A stretch of 64,000 nt of DNA from an uncultured Maricaulis sp. (GTDB taxonomy: Bacteria > Pseudomonadota > Alphaproteobacteria > Caulobacterales > Maricaulaceae), in the NCBI RefSeq assembly GCF_947259345.1, contig NZ_CAMYLS010000009.1, positions 1-64,000 on the forward strand. Reading direction: 5' to 3'. Shown here piece by piece: positions 37,401 to 44,804 of the stretch. Positions within the stretch are counted from its first letter, which is position 1; the number at the start of each line of letters is the position of its first letter. A program made the position numbers and the translations under genes. Under the pieces are notes generated by a model. That model saw only the letters and a program-made list of their open reading frames with translations. It did not search any database and was not told where the DNA came from.

Positions 37401-38390
37401 ATGGCCTCGCCGCGTTTCGCGCGTTTCCAGGAAGCCGATAATGGCGATCACTGGCCGGGCTTTGTCGATGCCCTGGCCACGCTCTTGCTGGTCATCGTCT
37501 TCCTGCTGTCGATATTTGTCGCCGGCCAGTTCGCCCTGTCGCGTGCGCTCACCGGGCGCGACGAGCAGCTCGCCGCGCTCAATGCCCAGCTCGCCCAGCT
37601 GGCCGATGAGCTCGCCCTGACCCAGGAAGAAAACGCCGAGCTTGAGCTGCGCGTGTCCGGCCTCGAAAGCGAACGCGACGCGCTGAGCGATGCGCTCGCC
37701 ATGGCCGGCACCCAGACCGCCGCCCTACAGGCCGAGCTGGATGCCGAGCGCGAATTGTCCGAGGAGAGCCAGCGCGCCCTGATGATGCTCAATCTGCAGA
37801 TCCAGGCCCTGCGCGACCAGATCGCCACGCTCAATGCCGCCCTGGATGCCGCGGAGCAGCGCGCCGAGGAGGCCGAGGCCCAGGTCATCAATCTGGGCGA
37901 ACGCCTCAACGCGGCCCTCGCAGAGCGCGCCGCCGAGCTGGCCGTCTACCGCTCCGACTTCTTCGGCCGACTGCGCGCCATTCTCGGAAACCGTACCGGC
38001 GTACGCATTGTCGGCGATCGTTTCGTCTTCGAAACGGACGTGCTTTTCCCGTCCGGCTCGGCCGCCCTGTCCAATGAGGGCCGCGAAAGCCTGCGCCCGA
38101 TCGCTGATGCGATCATCCAGCTGACCGATGAAATCCCGGACGATCTGGAATGGGTGATCCGCATTGACGGCCACACAGACCCGGTCCCGATCCGCACCAC
38201 CTATCCCTCCAACTGGCACCTCTCCGCAGCGCGGGCGATTTCGGTGGTGAACTGGATGGAGCAATTGGGTGTCCCGTCGGATCGCCTGGTGGCGGCTGGC
38301 TTCGGTGAGCATTATCCGATCGTGGAGGGCCGCAGCGCGGAGGCGAATGCGCGGAACCGGCGTATCGAGCTGAAGCTGACGGCGAGGTAG
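37401..38390 (+). CDS. OmpA/MotB-like peptidoglycan-binding protein with long coiled coil
   Basis: A 329-residue partner of the preceding gene. One N-terminal membrane helix (FVDALATLLLVIVFLLSIFVAG) is followed by a coiled coil of about 130 residues rich in Leu/Glu/Ala heptads (about 52-185) and a C-terminal OmpA domain. The OmpA domain has LFPSGSAALSNEGRESL, IDGHTDPVPI and LSAARAISVVNWMEQLGV, and closes in NARNRRIELKL. The architecture is like MotB, but the coiled coil is far longer, which would place the peptidoglycan anchor far from the channel. Confidence 0.87.
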   Translation: MASPRFARFQEADNGDHWPGFVDALATLLLVIVFLLSIFVAGQFALSRALTGRDEQLAALNAQLAQLADELALTQEENAELELRVSGLESERDALSDALAMAGTQTAALQAELDAERELSEESQRALMMLNLQIQALRDQIATLNAALDAAEQRAEEAEAQVINLGERLNAALAERAAELAVYRSDFFGRLRAILGNRTGVRIVGDRFVFETDVLFPSGSAALSNEGRESLRPIADAIIQLTDEIPDDLEWVIRIDGHTDPVPIRTTYPSNWHLSAARAISVVNWMEQLGVPSDRLVAAGFGEHYPIVEGRSAEANARNRRIELKLTAR

Positions 38391-38392
38391 GG

Positions 38393-38863
38393 GTGCACCC
38401 AATATTGTATTATATTGTTCTTTCGGTCTTTGGTTCCGCTATTTATACCGATCAATTTCCGGATATAAATTATGTGAAGCTCCTTTTGGAGGCTTCTATG
38501 TTCTATTTTGTTTATGCATATCCGGCGGCTTTTGTTGTATATAAATATAGTCAGAGTATCAATGTTAAGTTGATATCCTTTTTTCTGTCATTTGGTGTTT
38601 TGGTAAGCGTGGCGGCGCGGGCTTTTGTATCTCTTGAAGAGCGTGACGATCTAATCTTGCTTGATGGTGTGGGTGGCCTATTGGGGGTTGCTAGCCTGTT
38701 CTCGCTTTTGGCATTGGCAGCAGACCGTCTCCGCAGTTCGCACTTTGACGGTTGGGGGGAGATTGGTCGTAGAGGCCCCATCTTAGTTTTCCTGTATGTT
38801 CTCGCCGGCTCGATCACCTATCATAGTCTCTACCAAGAGCGCCCCGAACGGGCCGGAGTTTAG
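38393..38863 (+). CDS. AT-rich orphan membrane protein
   Basis: A 156-residue protein with four predicted helices (for example ILYYIVLSVFGSAIY, ASMFYFVYAYPAAFVVY, LISFFLSFGVLVSVAARAF and LLGVASLFSLLALAAD). Start is a GTG directly after the OmpA stop, with GAGG 6-7 bases upstream. The base composition (long ATA/TTT tracts at 38400-38590) is far more AT-rich than its neighbours and suggests recent transfer. I recognise no family. It is followed by a large inverted repeat and ccdAB. Confidence 0.6.
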   Translation: MHPILYYIVLSVFGSAIYTDQFPDINYVKLLLEASMFYFVYAYPAAFVVYKYSQSINVKLISFFLSFGVLVSVAARAFVSLEERDDLILLDGVGGLLGVASLFSLLALAADRLRSSHFDGWGEIGRRGPILVFLYVLAGSITYHSLYQERPERAGV

Positions 38864-38925
38864 GTCGGCCCTAGGCACTTTCTCCATCGCTCAGACCTGC
38901 TCATAAATCACTTGTCAGCCAGCGG

Positions 38926-39006
38926 GCCGTATTCGGTTCTTGAGGTCAAGGGCGGCGTAGCCGCCGCTTCGCGGTTAAACCCTTGAGCTGAAGAACCAGA
39001 TACGGC
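38926..39006. repeat. Nested inverted repeat, candidate structured RNA or element end
   Basis: Arms of 27 bases (38926-38952 and 38980-39006) pair at 23 of 27 positions. Inside is a second perfect hairpin, GGCGGC-GTA-GCCGCC (38951-38965). The region is non-coding, 81 bases long, and lies between the AT-rich orphan gene and ccdAB. It may be a structured RNA, an attenuator or a mobile-element end. Integron attC core motifs were not found. Confidence 0.6.
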
Positions 39007-39082
39007 TTTCTCTCGGCAAGGGATGCATGGCCAAGAGTGCGCCGGCGCGTAGCTATTCAAAAGCTGGACCAGCCGCCCGCTC

Positions 39083-39391
39083 TCAATACCCCTGAAAGAG
39101 AAAGTCCATCGCCGCCGTGATTGTGTCGCGGTGTTCGGCTTCGATATTGGTGACGGGCGTCCCGAGCAGGCGTGTGGGGACCATGGCGATGTCGGTGGTC
39201 ACCAGGACGAAGTCTCGCCCCTCGATGTCGAGAACGGGCATCAGCCGGTCGATAGTCTCTTGCCGCCCGTCCTCTACCGGTACCAGCGGGATGCCGACCC
39301 GACTCTCCAGTTCGCCGAGCAGGCTGGACTGGACATCGACCAGCCAGGACGCTGGACGGCCGGTGGGACGATAGACGTCGAACCGCGCCAT
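39083..39391 (-). CDS. ccdB: CcdB-type toxin
   Basis: A 102-residue toxin of the CcdB family, which poisons DNA gyrase. The sequence FDVYRPTG...WLVDVQSSLLGELESRVGIPL and the C-terminal AAMDFLFQGY correspond to the CcdB fold and its gyrase-contacting tail. Its ATG follows directly on the ccdA stop (TAG ATG), so translation is coupled. It is one of two genes of a chromosomal toxin-antitoxin pair. Confidence 0.88.
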   Translation of the reverse strand: MARFDVYRPTGRPASWLVDVQSSLLGELESRVGIPLVPVEDGRQETIDRLMPVLDIEGRDFVLVTTDIAMVPTRLLGTPVTNIEAEHRDTITAAMDFLFQGY

Positions 39392-39664
39392 CTATTTCCC
39401 GCCCGGCTCATCCGGTTGCGCCCACCACGGCGTGCCAAGGAGGGGCCCCTCCCGGGCAATCCGCTCATTATGCGCCTTGATCGCGTCGCGGTTCTCTTTC
39501 AGCCAGCGGCGCCCCTTTTCCTCGCGGATGGCAGCCTCGATGCCCGCCTCGGCGGCGCGGGAGGTGTTCAGGCCCAAGGCCTTGGCTTCGGCCATCACGT
39601 CTTCGCGGACGGTGAGATTGGTGCGCTTGCGGCGTTCGGCTTGCGGATATCGCGGTTCGGACAT
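39392..39664 (-). CDS. ccdA: CcdA-type antitoxin
   Basis: A 90-residue antitoxin. The N-terminal half (RKRTNLTVREDVMAEAKALGLN) is a ribbon-helix-helix DNA-binding domain, and the C-terminal WLKENRDAIKAHNERIAREG is the CcdA neutralising segment that wraps CcdB. The complex normally represses its own promoter. Gene order antitoxin-then-toxin is standard. It is transcribed from a near-consensus promoter immediately upstream that overlaps a palindromic operator. Confidence 0.88.
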   Translation of the reverse strand: MSEPRYPQAERRKRTNLTVREDVMAEAKALGLNTSRAAEAGIEAAIREEKGRRWLKENRDAIKAHNERIAREGPLLGTPWWAQPDEPGGK

Positions 39665-39676
39665 GGTCAGGCTCCG

Positions 39677-39696
39677 GTGTATGTATGATTATACAC
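39677..39696. promoter_or_regulatory. Palindromic operator GTGTAT-N8-ATACAC upstream of ccdA
   Basis: A perfect inverted repeat of GTGTAT with an 8-base spacer, overlapping the -10 box of the ccdA promoter. The position fits binding by the CcdA ribbon-helix-helix domain for autoregulation. Confidence 0.6.
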
Positions 39697-39715
39697 ACAC
39701 TTATTGCCATCTCAA
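39688..39715 (-). promoter_or_regulatory. Near-consensus sigma-70 promoter of ccdAB
   Basis: On the minus strand TTGAGA (39710-39715) and TATAAT (39688-39693) are separated by 16 bases. The -10 is a perfect match, unusual in this high-GC genome, and supports an imported module. Confidence 0.7.
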
Positions 39716-39863
39716 ATCCCAAACGGTGGCCCGCCATGTCAGACTCCATGCCCCGCTTGCCATGGCTGGTATCTTCAGCTACTAGCCCCGCTCCTGAGTT
39801 TATATGAGCTGCGTGCGGGGCAACGTAATCCCGTTGCGCGGCGGACAAGAGAAAGCCGGACCG

Positions 39864-40082
39864 ATGAAAAAGGATACCCATCCCGATTATCACATCGTGA
39901 ATGTTGTGATGACCGACGGAACCACCTTCCAGACCAAGTCCACCTGGGGCAAGGAAGGCGATACGATCAATCTCGACATCGATCCGACGTCGCACCCGGC
40001 CTGGACCGGCGGCAATCAGCACCTGCTGGACCGCGGCGGCCGCGTTTCGCGCTTCAAGGACAAGTTCAAGGGCTTCGCGTAA
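39864..40082 (+). CDS. rpmE: 50S ribosomal protein L31, cysteine-free type
   Basis: A 72-residue ribosomal protein. [27 protein letters not shown] and the [12 protein letters not shown] tail are L31 signatures. It contains no cysteines, so it is the non-zinc-binding type. The start at 39864 corresponds to the family N-terminus; the in-frame frame upstream to 39804 is not conserved. It is followed by a strong terminator. Confidence 0.95.
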   Translation: MKKDTHPDYHIVNVVMTDGTTFQTKSTWGKEGDTINLDIDPTSHPAWTGGNQHLLDRGGRVSRFKDKFKGFA

Positions 40083-40110
40083 GCTTCAGAACGTCCTTCG
40101 CGACAAAAGA

Positions 40111-40142
40111 AAAGGCCCGCTCCGAATGGAGCGGGCCTTTTT
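40111..40142. terminator. Bidirectional terminator after rpmE
   Basis: A 13-bp perfect stem (AAAGGCCCGCTCC, loop GAAT, complement) followed by TT, between convergent rpmE and rcdA. Runs of A and T on both flanks let it act on both strands. Confidence 0.9.
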
Positions 40143-40168
40143 CCGTTCTGCCGTCGGCGCTGCGTGTC

Positions 40169-40696
40169 CTAGCGCTGGCCGAAGGCGCCGCGCAGCATCG
40201 CCATCTGGTCGGCGACCGGATTGGCGTCCGGCTCGATCACGCCGTCGACATAGAGATTGTCGTCAATCCGCTTGAGACGATCATAGAGCGAGCGTGAGCG
40301 GCGCACGAGGTCGCCCAGCACGGCCGGCGGGGTCTCGCCTTCCGGCCAGAGATTTTCGCTTGGGCGGTCCGCGGACAGGCGATACTTGCCGTCGGTCGCG
40401 AGCTCGGCCGACATTTCACCCTCGGCGACCGCGCGCTGTGCCAGCAGCCAGGAGGCGGCCTGCATCAGGCGAGTGGTGAGTTTCATGCTCTCGGTCGCAT
40501 AGGACAGGGCGCCGGCGCGGTCGAGCGCCTTGGAGTCGTCCCGACCCGGTCCGTCCAGATAGCTGGCCGTCTCTTCAACCAGATCCATGCCCTCGCGGAA
40601 GAGTTTCTGGAACATCTCCGAAGCGGCAAAGTCCTGGGCCCGGGCAGCAGGGGCGCCGCCGGCGGGAAAGAGGGTCGGTGTGTGACTATCGGTCAT
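40169..40696 (-). CDS. rcdA: RcdA-like regulator of CtrA degradation (DUF1465)
   Basis: A 175-residue helical protein of the DUF1465 family. The core LFREGMDLVEETASYLDGPGRDDSKALDRAGALSYATESMKLTTRLMQAASWLLAQRAVAEGEM matches what I know of Caulobacter RcdA and its length. RcdA is a ClpXP adaptor that, with CpdR and PopA, delivers CtrA and other cell-cycle proteins for degradation. It has no signal peptide. It is followed on the same strand by a short DUF1192-like gene. Confidence 0.85.
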   Translation of the reverse strand: MTDSHTPTLFPAGGAPAARAQDFAASEMFQKLFREGMDLVEETASYLDGPGRDDSKALDRAGALSYATESMKLTTRLMQAASWLLAQRAVAEGEMSAELATDGKYRLSADRPSENLWPEGETPPAVLGDLVRRSRSLYDRLKRIDDNLYVDGVIEPDANPVADQMAMLRGAFGQR

Positions 40697-40775
40697 TGCG
40701 CGTCCAATCAGGCGTCGATCACGGATTACGAGCGAATCGTAGCAAGGCTCGGGCCAGTCTGACCAAAGAGTTTGA

Positions 40776-40973
40776 TCAAAGCTTAAACACGGCGTCCGCT
40801 GCGTTCAGTCCGGCCTTCTTTTCTTCAGTGATAACGTCGATGCGGCGGATTTCCGCTTCCAGCAGGCTGCGCCGATCGGCCAGATCATCCAGCGAAAGTG
40901 CGCTCAGATCCTCGCCCGGGATGATGCCCTGCTTGGCGCGCTGGCTTGCGATGCTTTCCTCATCATGGAACAT
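40776..40973 (-). CDS. DUF1192-family small protein
   Basis: A 65-residue protein with an acidic start (MFHDEESIASQRAKQG), a conserved middle (LSALSLDDLADRRSLLEAEIRRI) and a helical tail. GGAGG lies 7 bases before the ATG. The pattern matches the small DUF1192 family common in alphaproteobacteria, often next to rcdA. Function is unknown. It precedes rcdA by 79 bases on the same strand and is divergent from the quinone oxidoreductase gene. Confidence 0.75.
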   Translation of the reverse strand: MFHDEESIASQRAKQGIIPGEDLSALSLDDLADRRSLLEAEIRRIDVITEEKKAGLNAADAVFKL

Positions 40974-41034
40974 GGGGCGGCCTCCACATCTGGTTCTCAG
41001 GCATGGAGGGTAGCGCGAGAGAAGGCAAAATCCC

Positions 41035-42021
41035 ATGACCGAATCGGCCCCGAACCGCATCGTGATCGCCAAGGAGCCCGGCGGGCCTGATGTGTTGGCC
41101 GTGGTGGAGCGGCCTGTGCCGACACCCGGACCGGGTGAAATCCGCATCCGCAATGTCGCCCGCGGTATCAATCGTCCCGATCAGATCGAGCGGCTGGGAT
41201 TTTATCCCGCACCGCCCGGCGCACCGGAAGGTTTGGGCCTGGAAGTCGCCGGTCATGTCGACGCGCTGGGTGAAGGTGTGGAGGGTTTCGCGATCGGCGA
41301 TCCGGTCTGCGCCCTGGTTGCGGGCGGTGGCTATGCGGACTGGTCAGTGGCGCCGGCCGGGTCGGTCCTGCCAGTTCCGGACGGGGTCAGCGTGGCGGAT
41401 GCTGCCGGGTTGCCCGAGACCGTCTTCACCGTCTGGACGAATGTATTCGAGATCGGCGCCTTATCGCAGGGCGAAACATTCCTGGTTCATGGCGGGACAA
41501 GCGGGATCGGCTCGACCGCGATCCAGATGGCCAAGGCGGCGGGCGCCCGCGTCATCGCCACAGCCGGTACGGCGGACAAGGTCGCCCTTTGTGAGCGATT
41601 GGGTGCGGATATCGCCATCAACTACCGCGAGGCGGACTATGAAACCGTGGTCAATGAGGCCGGTGGCGTCGATGTCATCCTCGACATGGTTGGCGGGACT
41701 TATGTCCAGAAGAATATCAATTGCGCCCGGATGGGCGCACGGATCGTCTCCATCGCCTTTCTCACCGGCAGCCGGGTCGAGCTTGATCTGATGCGCGTCA
41801 TGTTGAAGCGGCTCACCCTGACCGGCTCGACCCTGCGCGCGCGCCCGATCGAGGAGAAGGCCCGACTGGCCGCCGCCGTCCATGAAACCGTCTGGCCCTG
41901 GATTGCCCATGGCAAGCTGGCACCGGTCATCGACAGTCGCTTTGCCCTCGACGATGTCCGTGCGGCCCACGCGCGTCTGGATTCCGGCGCGCATGCTGGA
42001 AAAATTCTTCTCACGGACTGA
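41035..42021 (+). CDS. NADPH:quinone oxidoreductase family protein
   Basis: A 328-residue medium-chain dehydrogenase/reductase of the zeta-crystallin type without catalytic zinc. It has the N-terminal catalytic region (GVDRPDQIER-like GINRPDQIERLG), the GxGxxG-like cofactor site in LVHGGTSGIGSTAIQMAKAAGARVIATAG, and the VNEAGGVDVILDMVGG segment. The enzyme probably reduces quinones with NADPH. GAGAAGG precedes the ATG by about 8 bases. Confidence 0.88.
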   Translation: MTESAPNRIVIAKEPGGPDVLAVVERPVPTPGPGEIRIRNVARGINRPDQIERLGFYPAPPGAPEGLGLEVAGHVDALGEGVEGFAIGDPVCALVAGGGYADWSVAPAGSVLPVPDGVSVADAAGLPETVFTVWTNVFEIGALSQGETFLVHGGTSGIGSTAIQMAKAAGARVIATAGTADKVALCERLGADIAINYREADYETVVNEAGGVDVILDMVGGTYVQKNINCARMGARIVSIAFLTGSRVELDLMRVMLKRLTLTGSTLRARPIEEKARLAAAVHETVWPWIAHGKLAPVIDSRFALDDVRAAHARLDSGAHAGKILLTD

Positions 42022-42040
42022 ATTGTGCGCAGGGGCCCGC

Positions 42041-42148
42041 TTTCCACGGCCCGGCGTCTGCGTTATAAAAGACACAAATCGCTGGATGGTGCAGACCTTG
42101 CCACCAGCGTCGGAAGCCCAAGCCCGGCCGCCGCGTCGGGCTTTTTTT
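42041..42148 (+). ncRNA. Candidate promoter, hairpin and terminator: small RNA or trcR leader
   Basis: A -35-like TTTCCA (42041-42046) and TATAAA -10 (42064-42069) have a 17-base spacer. They would start a transcript near 42075 containing a hairpin, CGCTGG/CCAGCG (42080-42109). The region ends at a terminator, AAGCCCG with complement CGGGCTT (42120-42143) and a T-run (42142-42148). This is about 75 nt of compact structure. It lies 42 bases before the trcR ATG, so it could be an independent small RNA or a terminated leader (attenuator). Confidence 0.45.
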
Positions 42149-42189
42149 GTTTTTCTGCCCTGTTTGCCATTCCCCTGGGAGCTGAGACC

Positions 42190-42858
42190 ATGACCGAGAT
42201 CCTGATGCCGAAAGCCACGGCTGTCTGGCTCGTCGACAATACCTCGCTGACCTTCGATCAGATCGCCGATTTCTGCGGCCTGCATCCGCTGGAAGTGAAG
42301 GGCATCGCCGATGGTGACGTCGCCGTTGGCGTGCGTGGCGCCGATCCGATTTCCAATGGTCAGCTGACCCGCGAAGAGATCGAGAAAGCCGAAAATACCG
42401 ACACCTATCGGATGACCGTCGTGAAGCCGAAATATTCCGAGCTCCACCAGCCGGCCAAGCGTCGGGGGCCGCGCTATACGCCGCTTTCGCGTCGCCAGAA
42501 TCGTCCGGACGCGATCGCCTGGCTCGTCCGCAATCACCCGGAACTGGCCGATGCCCAGATCTCCAAGCTGATCGGCACCACCAAGACGACGATCCAGGCC
42601 GTGCGCGAGCGCAGCCACTGGAACTCGTCCAACATCAAGCCGACCGATCCGGTGTCGCTGGGTCTTTGCACCCAGATTGACCTGGACGAGCAGGTCAAGA
42701 AAGCGTCCTCGCGTCGCCGCAAGCTCGAGGAAGAAAATCCGGAGCTGCTGACCGACACGCTCAAGGCCCAGGAAGACCTGCATCAGGCCGAAGACAAACC
42801 GGTCCAGGAGGCCGAGATCGATTTGGAAACCCTGTTTGGTGGCAACAAGTCAGAATAG
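42190..42858 (+). CDS. trcR: TrcR-like cell-cycle transcriptional regulator (DUF1013)
   Basis: A 222-residue protein of DUF1013. Conserved MPKATAVWLVDNTSLTFDQIADFCGLHPLEVKGIADGDVA, a helix-turn-helix-like segment (ISKLIGTTKTTIQAVRERSHWN), and the linking PLSRRQNRPDAIAWLVRNHPEL are distinctive for the family. The product is named TrcR, a cell-cycle transcriptional regulator, in alphaproteobacteria. The ATG at 42190 follows the leader hairpins and a strong terminator follows the gene. Confidence 0.85.
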   Translation: MTEILMPKATAVWLVDNTSLTFDQIADFCGLHPLEVKGIADGDVAVGVRGADPISNGQLTREEIEKAENTDTYRMTVVKPKYSELHQPAKRRGPRYTPLSRRQNRPDAIAWLVRNHPELADAQISKLIGTTKTTIQAVRERSHWNSSNIKPTDPVSLGLCTQIDLDEQVKKASSRRRKLEEENPELLTDTLKAQEDLHQAEDKPVQEAEIDLETLFGGNKSE

Positions 42859-42878
42859 CCGGCTTCACACCCGACACG

Positions 42879-42915
42879 AAAAAGGCCTGGAACCGATCGG
42901 TTCCAGGCCTTTTTT
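42879..42915. terminator. Bidirectional terminator between trcR and an SDR gene
   Basis: A perfect 16-bp stem (AAAAAGGCCTGGAACC) with a GATC loop and T-runs on both strands. It ends trcR and, in the other direction, the convergent SDR gene. Confidence 0.92.
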
Positions 42916-42937
42916 GTTCGCGGGAGGGGCGCCCGGA

Positions 42938-43738
42938 TCAGCCCTTGGGCACGGTGTAATTCATCGCCAGGCGACCGCCATCGGCATAGATCGTCGTGCC
43001 GGTGATGTAGCTGGCATCCTTGGAGGCGAGGAATGAGGCGACCGAGGCGACCTCGTCGGGGTCGCCGATCCGCTGCAGCGGGGTGCGCGACATGATCTTG
43101 TCCATTGCCTCGGGATTGTCATTCACCGCCTTGAGCACATCAGTGTTGATACTGCCCGGTCCGATCGCATTGACGCGAATGCCGTATTTCGCCAGCGAGA
43201 GCGCCATCGATTTCGTCATCTGATTGATCGCACCCTTGGTCGCGCAATAGGCGAGCTGGTCGGGGATCGCCATGACGCCGTTGACCGAGGACATGTTGAT
43301 GATGGCATAGCGGCGGCGCACATCTTCGGCGCGCTCGCCATCTTCCTCGATCTGGTCGACCATCTGGCGGGCCGCTTCCCGGGCCACCAGGAAGGCGCCG
43401 CGCAGATTGACGCCCATCACCTTGTCAAAGTCCGCTTCGGAGAGATCAAGGATATCGCCGCTCGCGACAATGCCGGCATTATTTACCAGCACATCGAGCC
43501 GGTTGAAGGTGGAGCGGGTCTCCGACAGGAGATTATTGACCGAAAGCCGGTCCGCGACATTGCAGGATACGAAAAGCGCCTTGCCCTTGTCCGCTCCGAG
43601 CTCGTCAGCCAGGGCCTGGCCGGCATGGGTGTCGATATCGGCAATGACCACATGACAGCCATCTTCAGAGAGGCGCCGGGCGCAGGCCTTGCCGATGCCA
43701 TTGGCCCCTCCGGTTACGATTGCGACGCGATCACCCAT
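42938..43738 (-). CDS. SDR-family dehydrogenase, likely NAD-dependent
   Basis: A 266-residue classical short-chain dehydrogenase. TGGANGIG at the N-terminus, NNAG, and the catalytic Ser in INMSSVNG with Tyr-x3-Lys YCATK are present. An Asp after strand 2 (VVIADID) favours NAD over NADP. Substrate is unknown; sugar or hydroxy acid dehydrogenases are close in pattern. The start at 43738 has GAGGA 6 bases upstream, better than an ATG two codons earlier. Confidence 0.85.
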   Translation of the reverse strand: MGDRVAIVTGGANGIGKACARRLSEDGCHVVIADIDTHAGQALADELGADKGKALFVSCNVADRLSVNNLLSETRSTFNRLDVLVNNAGIVASGDILDLSEADFDKVMGVNLRGAFLVAREAARQMVDQIEEDGERAEDVRRRYAIINMSSVNGVMAIPDQLAYCATKGAINQMTKSMALSLAKYGIRVNAIGPGSINTDVLKAVNDNPEAMDKIMSRTPLQRIGDPDEVASVASFLASKDASYITGTTIYADGGRLAMNYTVPKG

Positions 43739-43846
43739 GCTCATTCCTCATTGCCGCCGCGCCTGCGCGCGACCACCAGACGCTGACCTTGCACAGGCCG
43801 GGGCGGCTGGCAATCCATCGGCGAAGCTGCGGCTTTCAACCCGGGC

Positions 43847-44713
43847 TCAGGGATTGTGGGTGCGCTCATAGTCTTCGGTAATCTCCGGATCGTCCGGCGA
43901 CAGCTGCCAGGCGCGGCGATAGAGGGGCAGGGCCTCATCCATCCGACCCAGGGCTTCCAGTGCCGCGGCATGGGAATGGACGATGGCGCCGACATCCGGC
44001 TCGGCCGCCACGGCCTGCTCGCACAGCGGTAGGGCCGTAGCGGCGCGGTCATCCTGAATCAGCGTCCAGCACAACATGTTCAATGCGTTCCCATCGGCCG
44101 GGTCCAGCTCGACAGCCCGACGCGCATCGTCGACGGCCGGACCGGTCATGCCGACATCAAGGAAGGCGCCAGCCCGGTTGATCCAGGCGCCGATCCAGTC
44201 CGGTTCGAGGCGAACGACGTGATCAAATGCGACAACGGCTTCCGCGTCACGGTCGAGGGCCTGATAGACGACACCCAGTGAAATCTGGGTGAGCGTGTCA
44301 TCCGGAGCGGCGCGCGCTGCCAATGTCAGGTCAGAGAGTGCGCCATCATACTGGCCCAGCTCCGAGCGCGCGATGCCTCGATTGCGGTAGAGGGTCGGCT
44401 CGACCATGCGCCCGCCGCGTGTTTCGACAATGGCGAAAGCGAAATTATAGGCTTCCAGGGCAGCCTGGTAGTCTTGCTGTGCCAGCAATGCCGCGCCGAG
44501 GGCGGCATACACGGCGATCTCCTGATTCATCTCCAGCTCGGCCGCGTCGAGGCATTCGCGCAGAAGACGGGCGGCTTCCTCATGATCGCCCAGATCCAGC
44601 GCGGCACTTCCGGCCGAGCAGGATGGCGTCTCGATCCCGGTCTGGGCCTGTGCCGGCGCCAGGCTGACGGGCAGTATGAGGGCGAGGGCGGCCAGGGCGG
44701 CGGGAAAACGCAT
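43847..44713 (-). CDS. Exported TPR protein
   Basis: A 288-residue protein with a signal peptide (first 24 residues). About six tetratricopeptide repeats follow, visible as AL..LG.Y..AL.....A....P blocks, e.g. LGQYDGALSDLTLAARAAPDD and LDRDAEAVVAFDHVVRLEPD. It is predicted to be a periplasmic scaffold. The start at 44713 has GGAG upstream and a TTG lies one codon earlier. No function can be assigned. It lies downstream of a terminated YdcH-like gene, so it probably has its own promoter. Confidence 0.8.
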   Translation of the reverse strand: MRFPAALAALALILPVSLAPAQAQTGIETPSCSAGSAALDLGDHEEAARLLRECLDAAELEMNQEIAVYAALGAALLAQQDYQAALEAYNFAFAIVETRGGRMVEPTLYRNRGIARSELGQYDGALSDLTLAARAAPDDTLTQISLGVVYQALDRDAEAVVAFDHVVRLEPDWIGAWINRAGAFLDVGMTGPAVDDARRAVELDPADGNALNMLCWTLIQDDRAATALPLCEQAVAAEPDVGAIVHSHAAALEALGRMDEALPLYRRAWQLSPDDPEITEDYERTHNP

Positions 44714-44752
44714 CAACGACTCCGTGATATCCAGATTTTCAGTGTAACGCGC

Positions 44753-44777
44753 AAAAAGGGCGGCCCGAAAGCCGCCC
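44753..44777 (-). terminator. Rho-independent terminator on the minus strand
   Basis: A 7-bp stem GGGCGGC/GCCGCCC with 6-base loop, followed on the minus strand by TTTTT. It terminates the ydcH-like gene before the downstream TPR gene. Confidence 0.75.
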
Positions 44778-44804
44778 CACAGATAATTGCTCTGTTGTAA
44801 TCCG

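Noticed and set aside
36405-38390. Zorya-type anti-phage system
   Set aside because: The MotA/OmpA-like pair resembles ZorA/ZorB in outline, but no ZorC/ZorD/ZorE-type partner lies next to it.
38926-39006. Integron attC recombination site
   Set aside because: The inverted repeat and AT-rich neighbour suggested a cassette, but the paired RYYYAAC/GTTRRRY cores are absent and there is no integrase.
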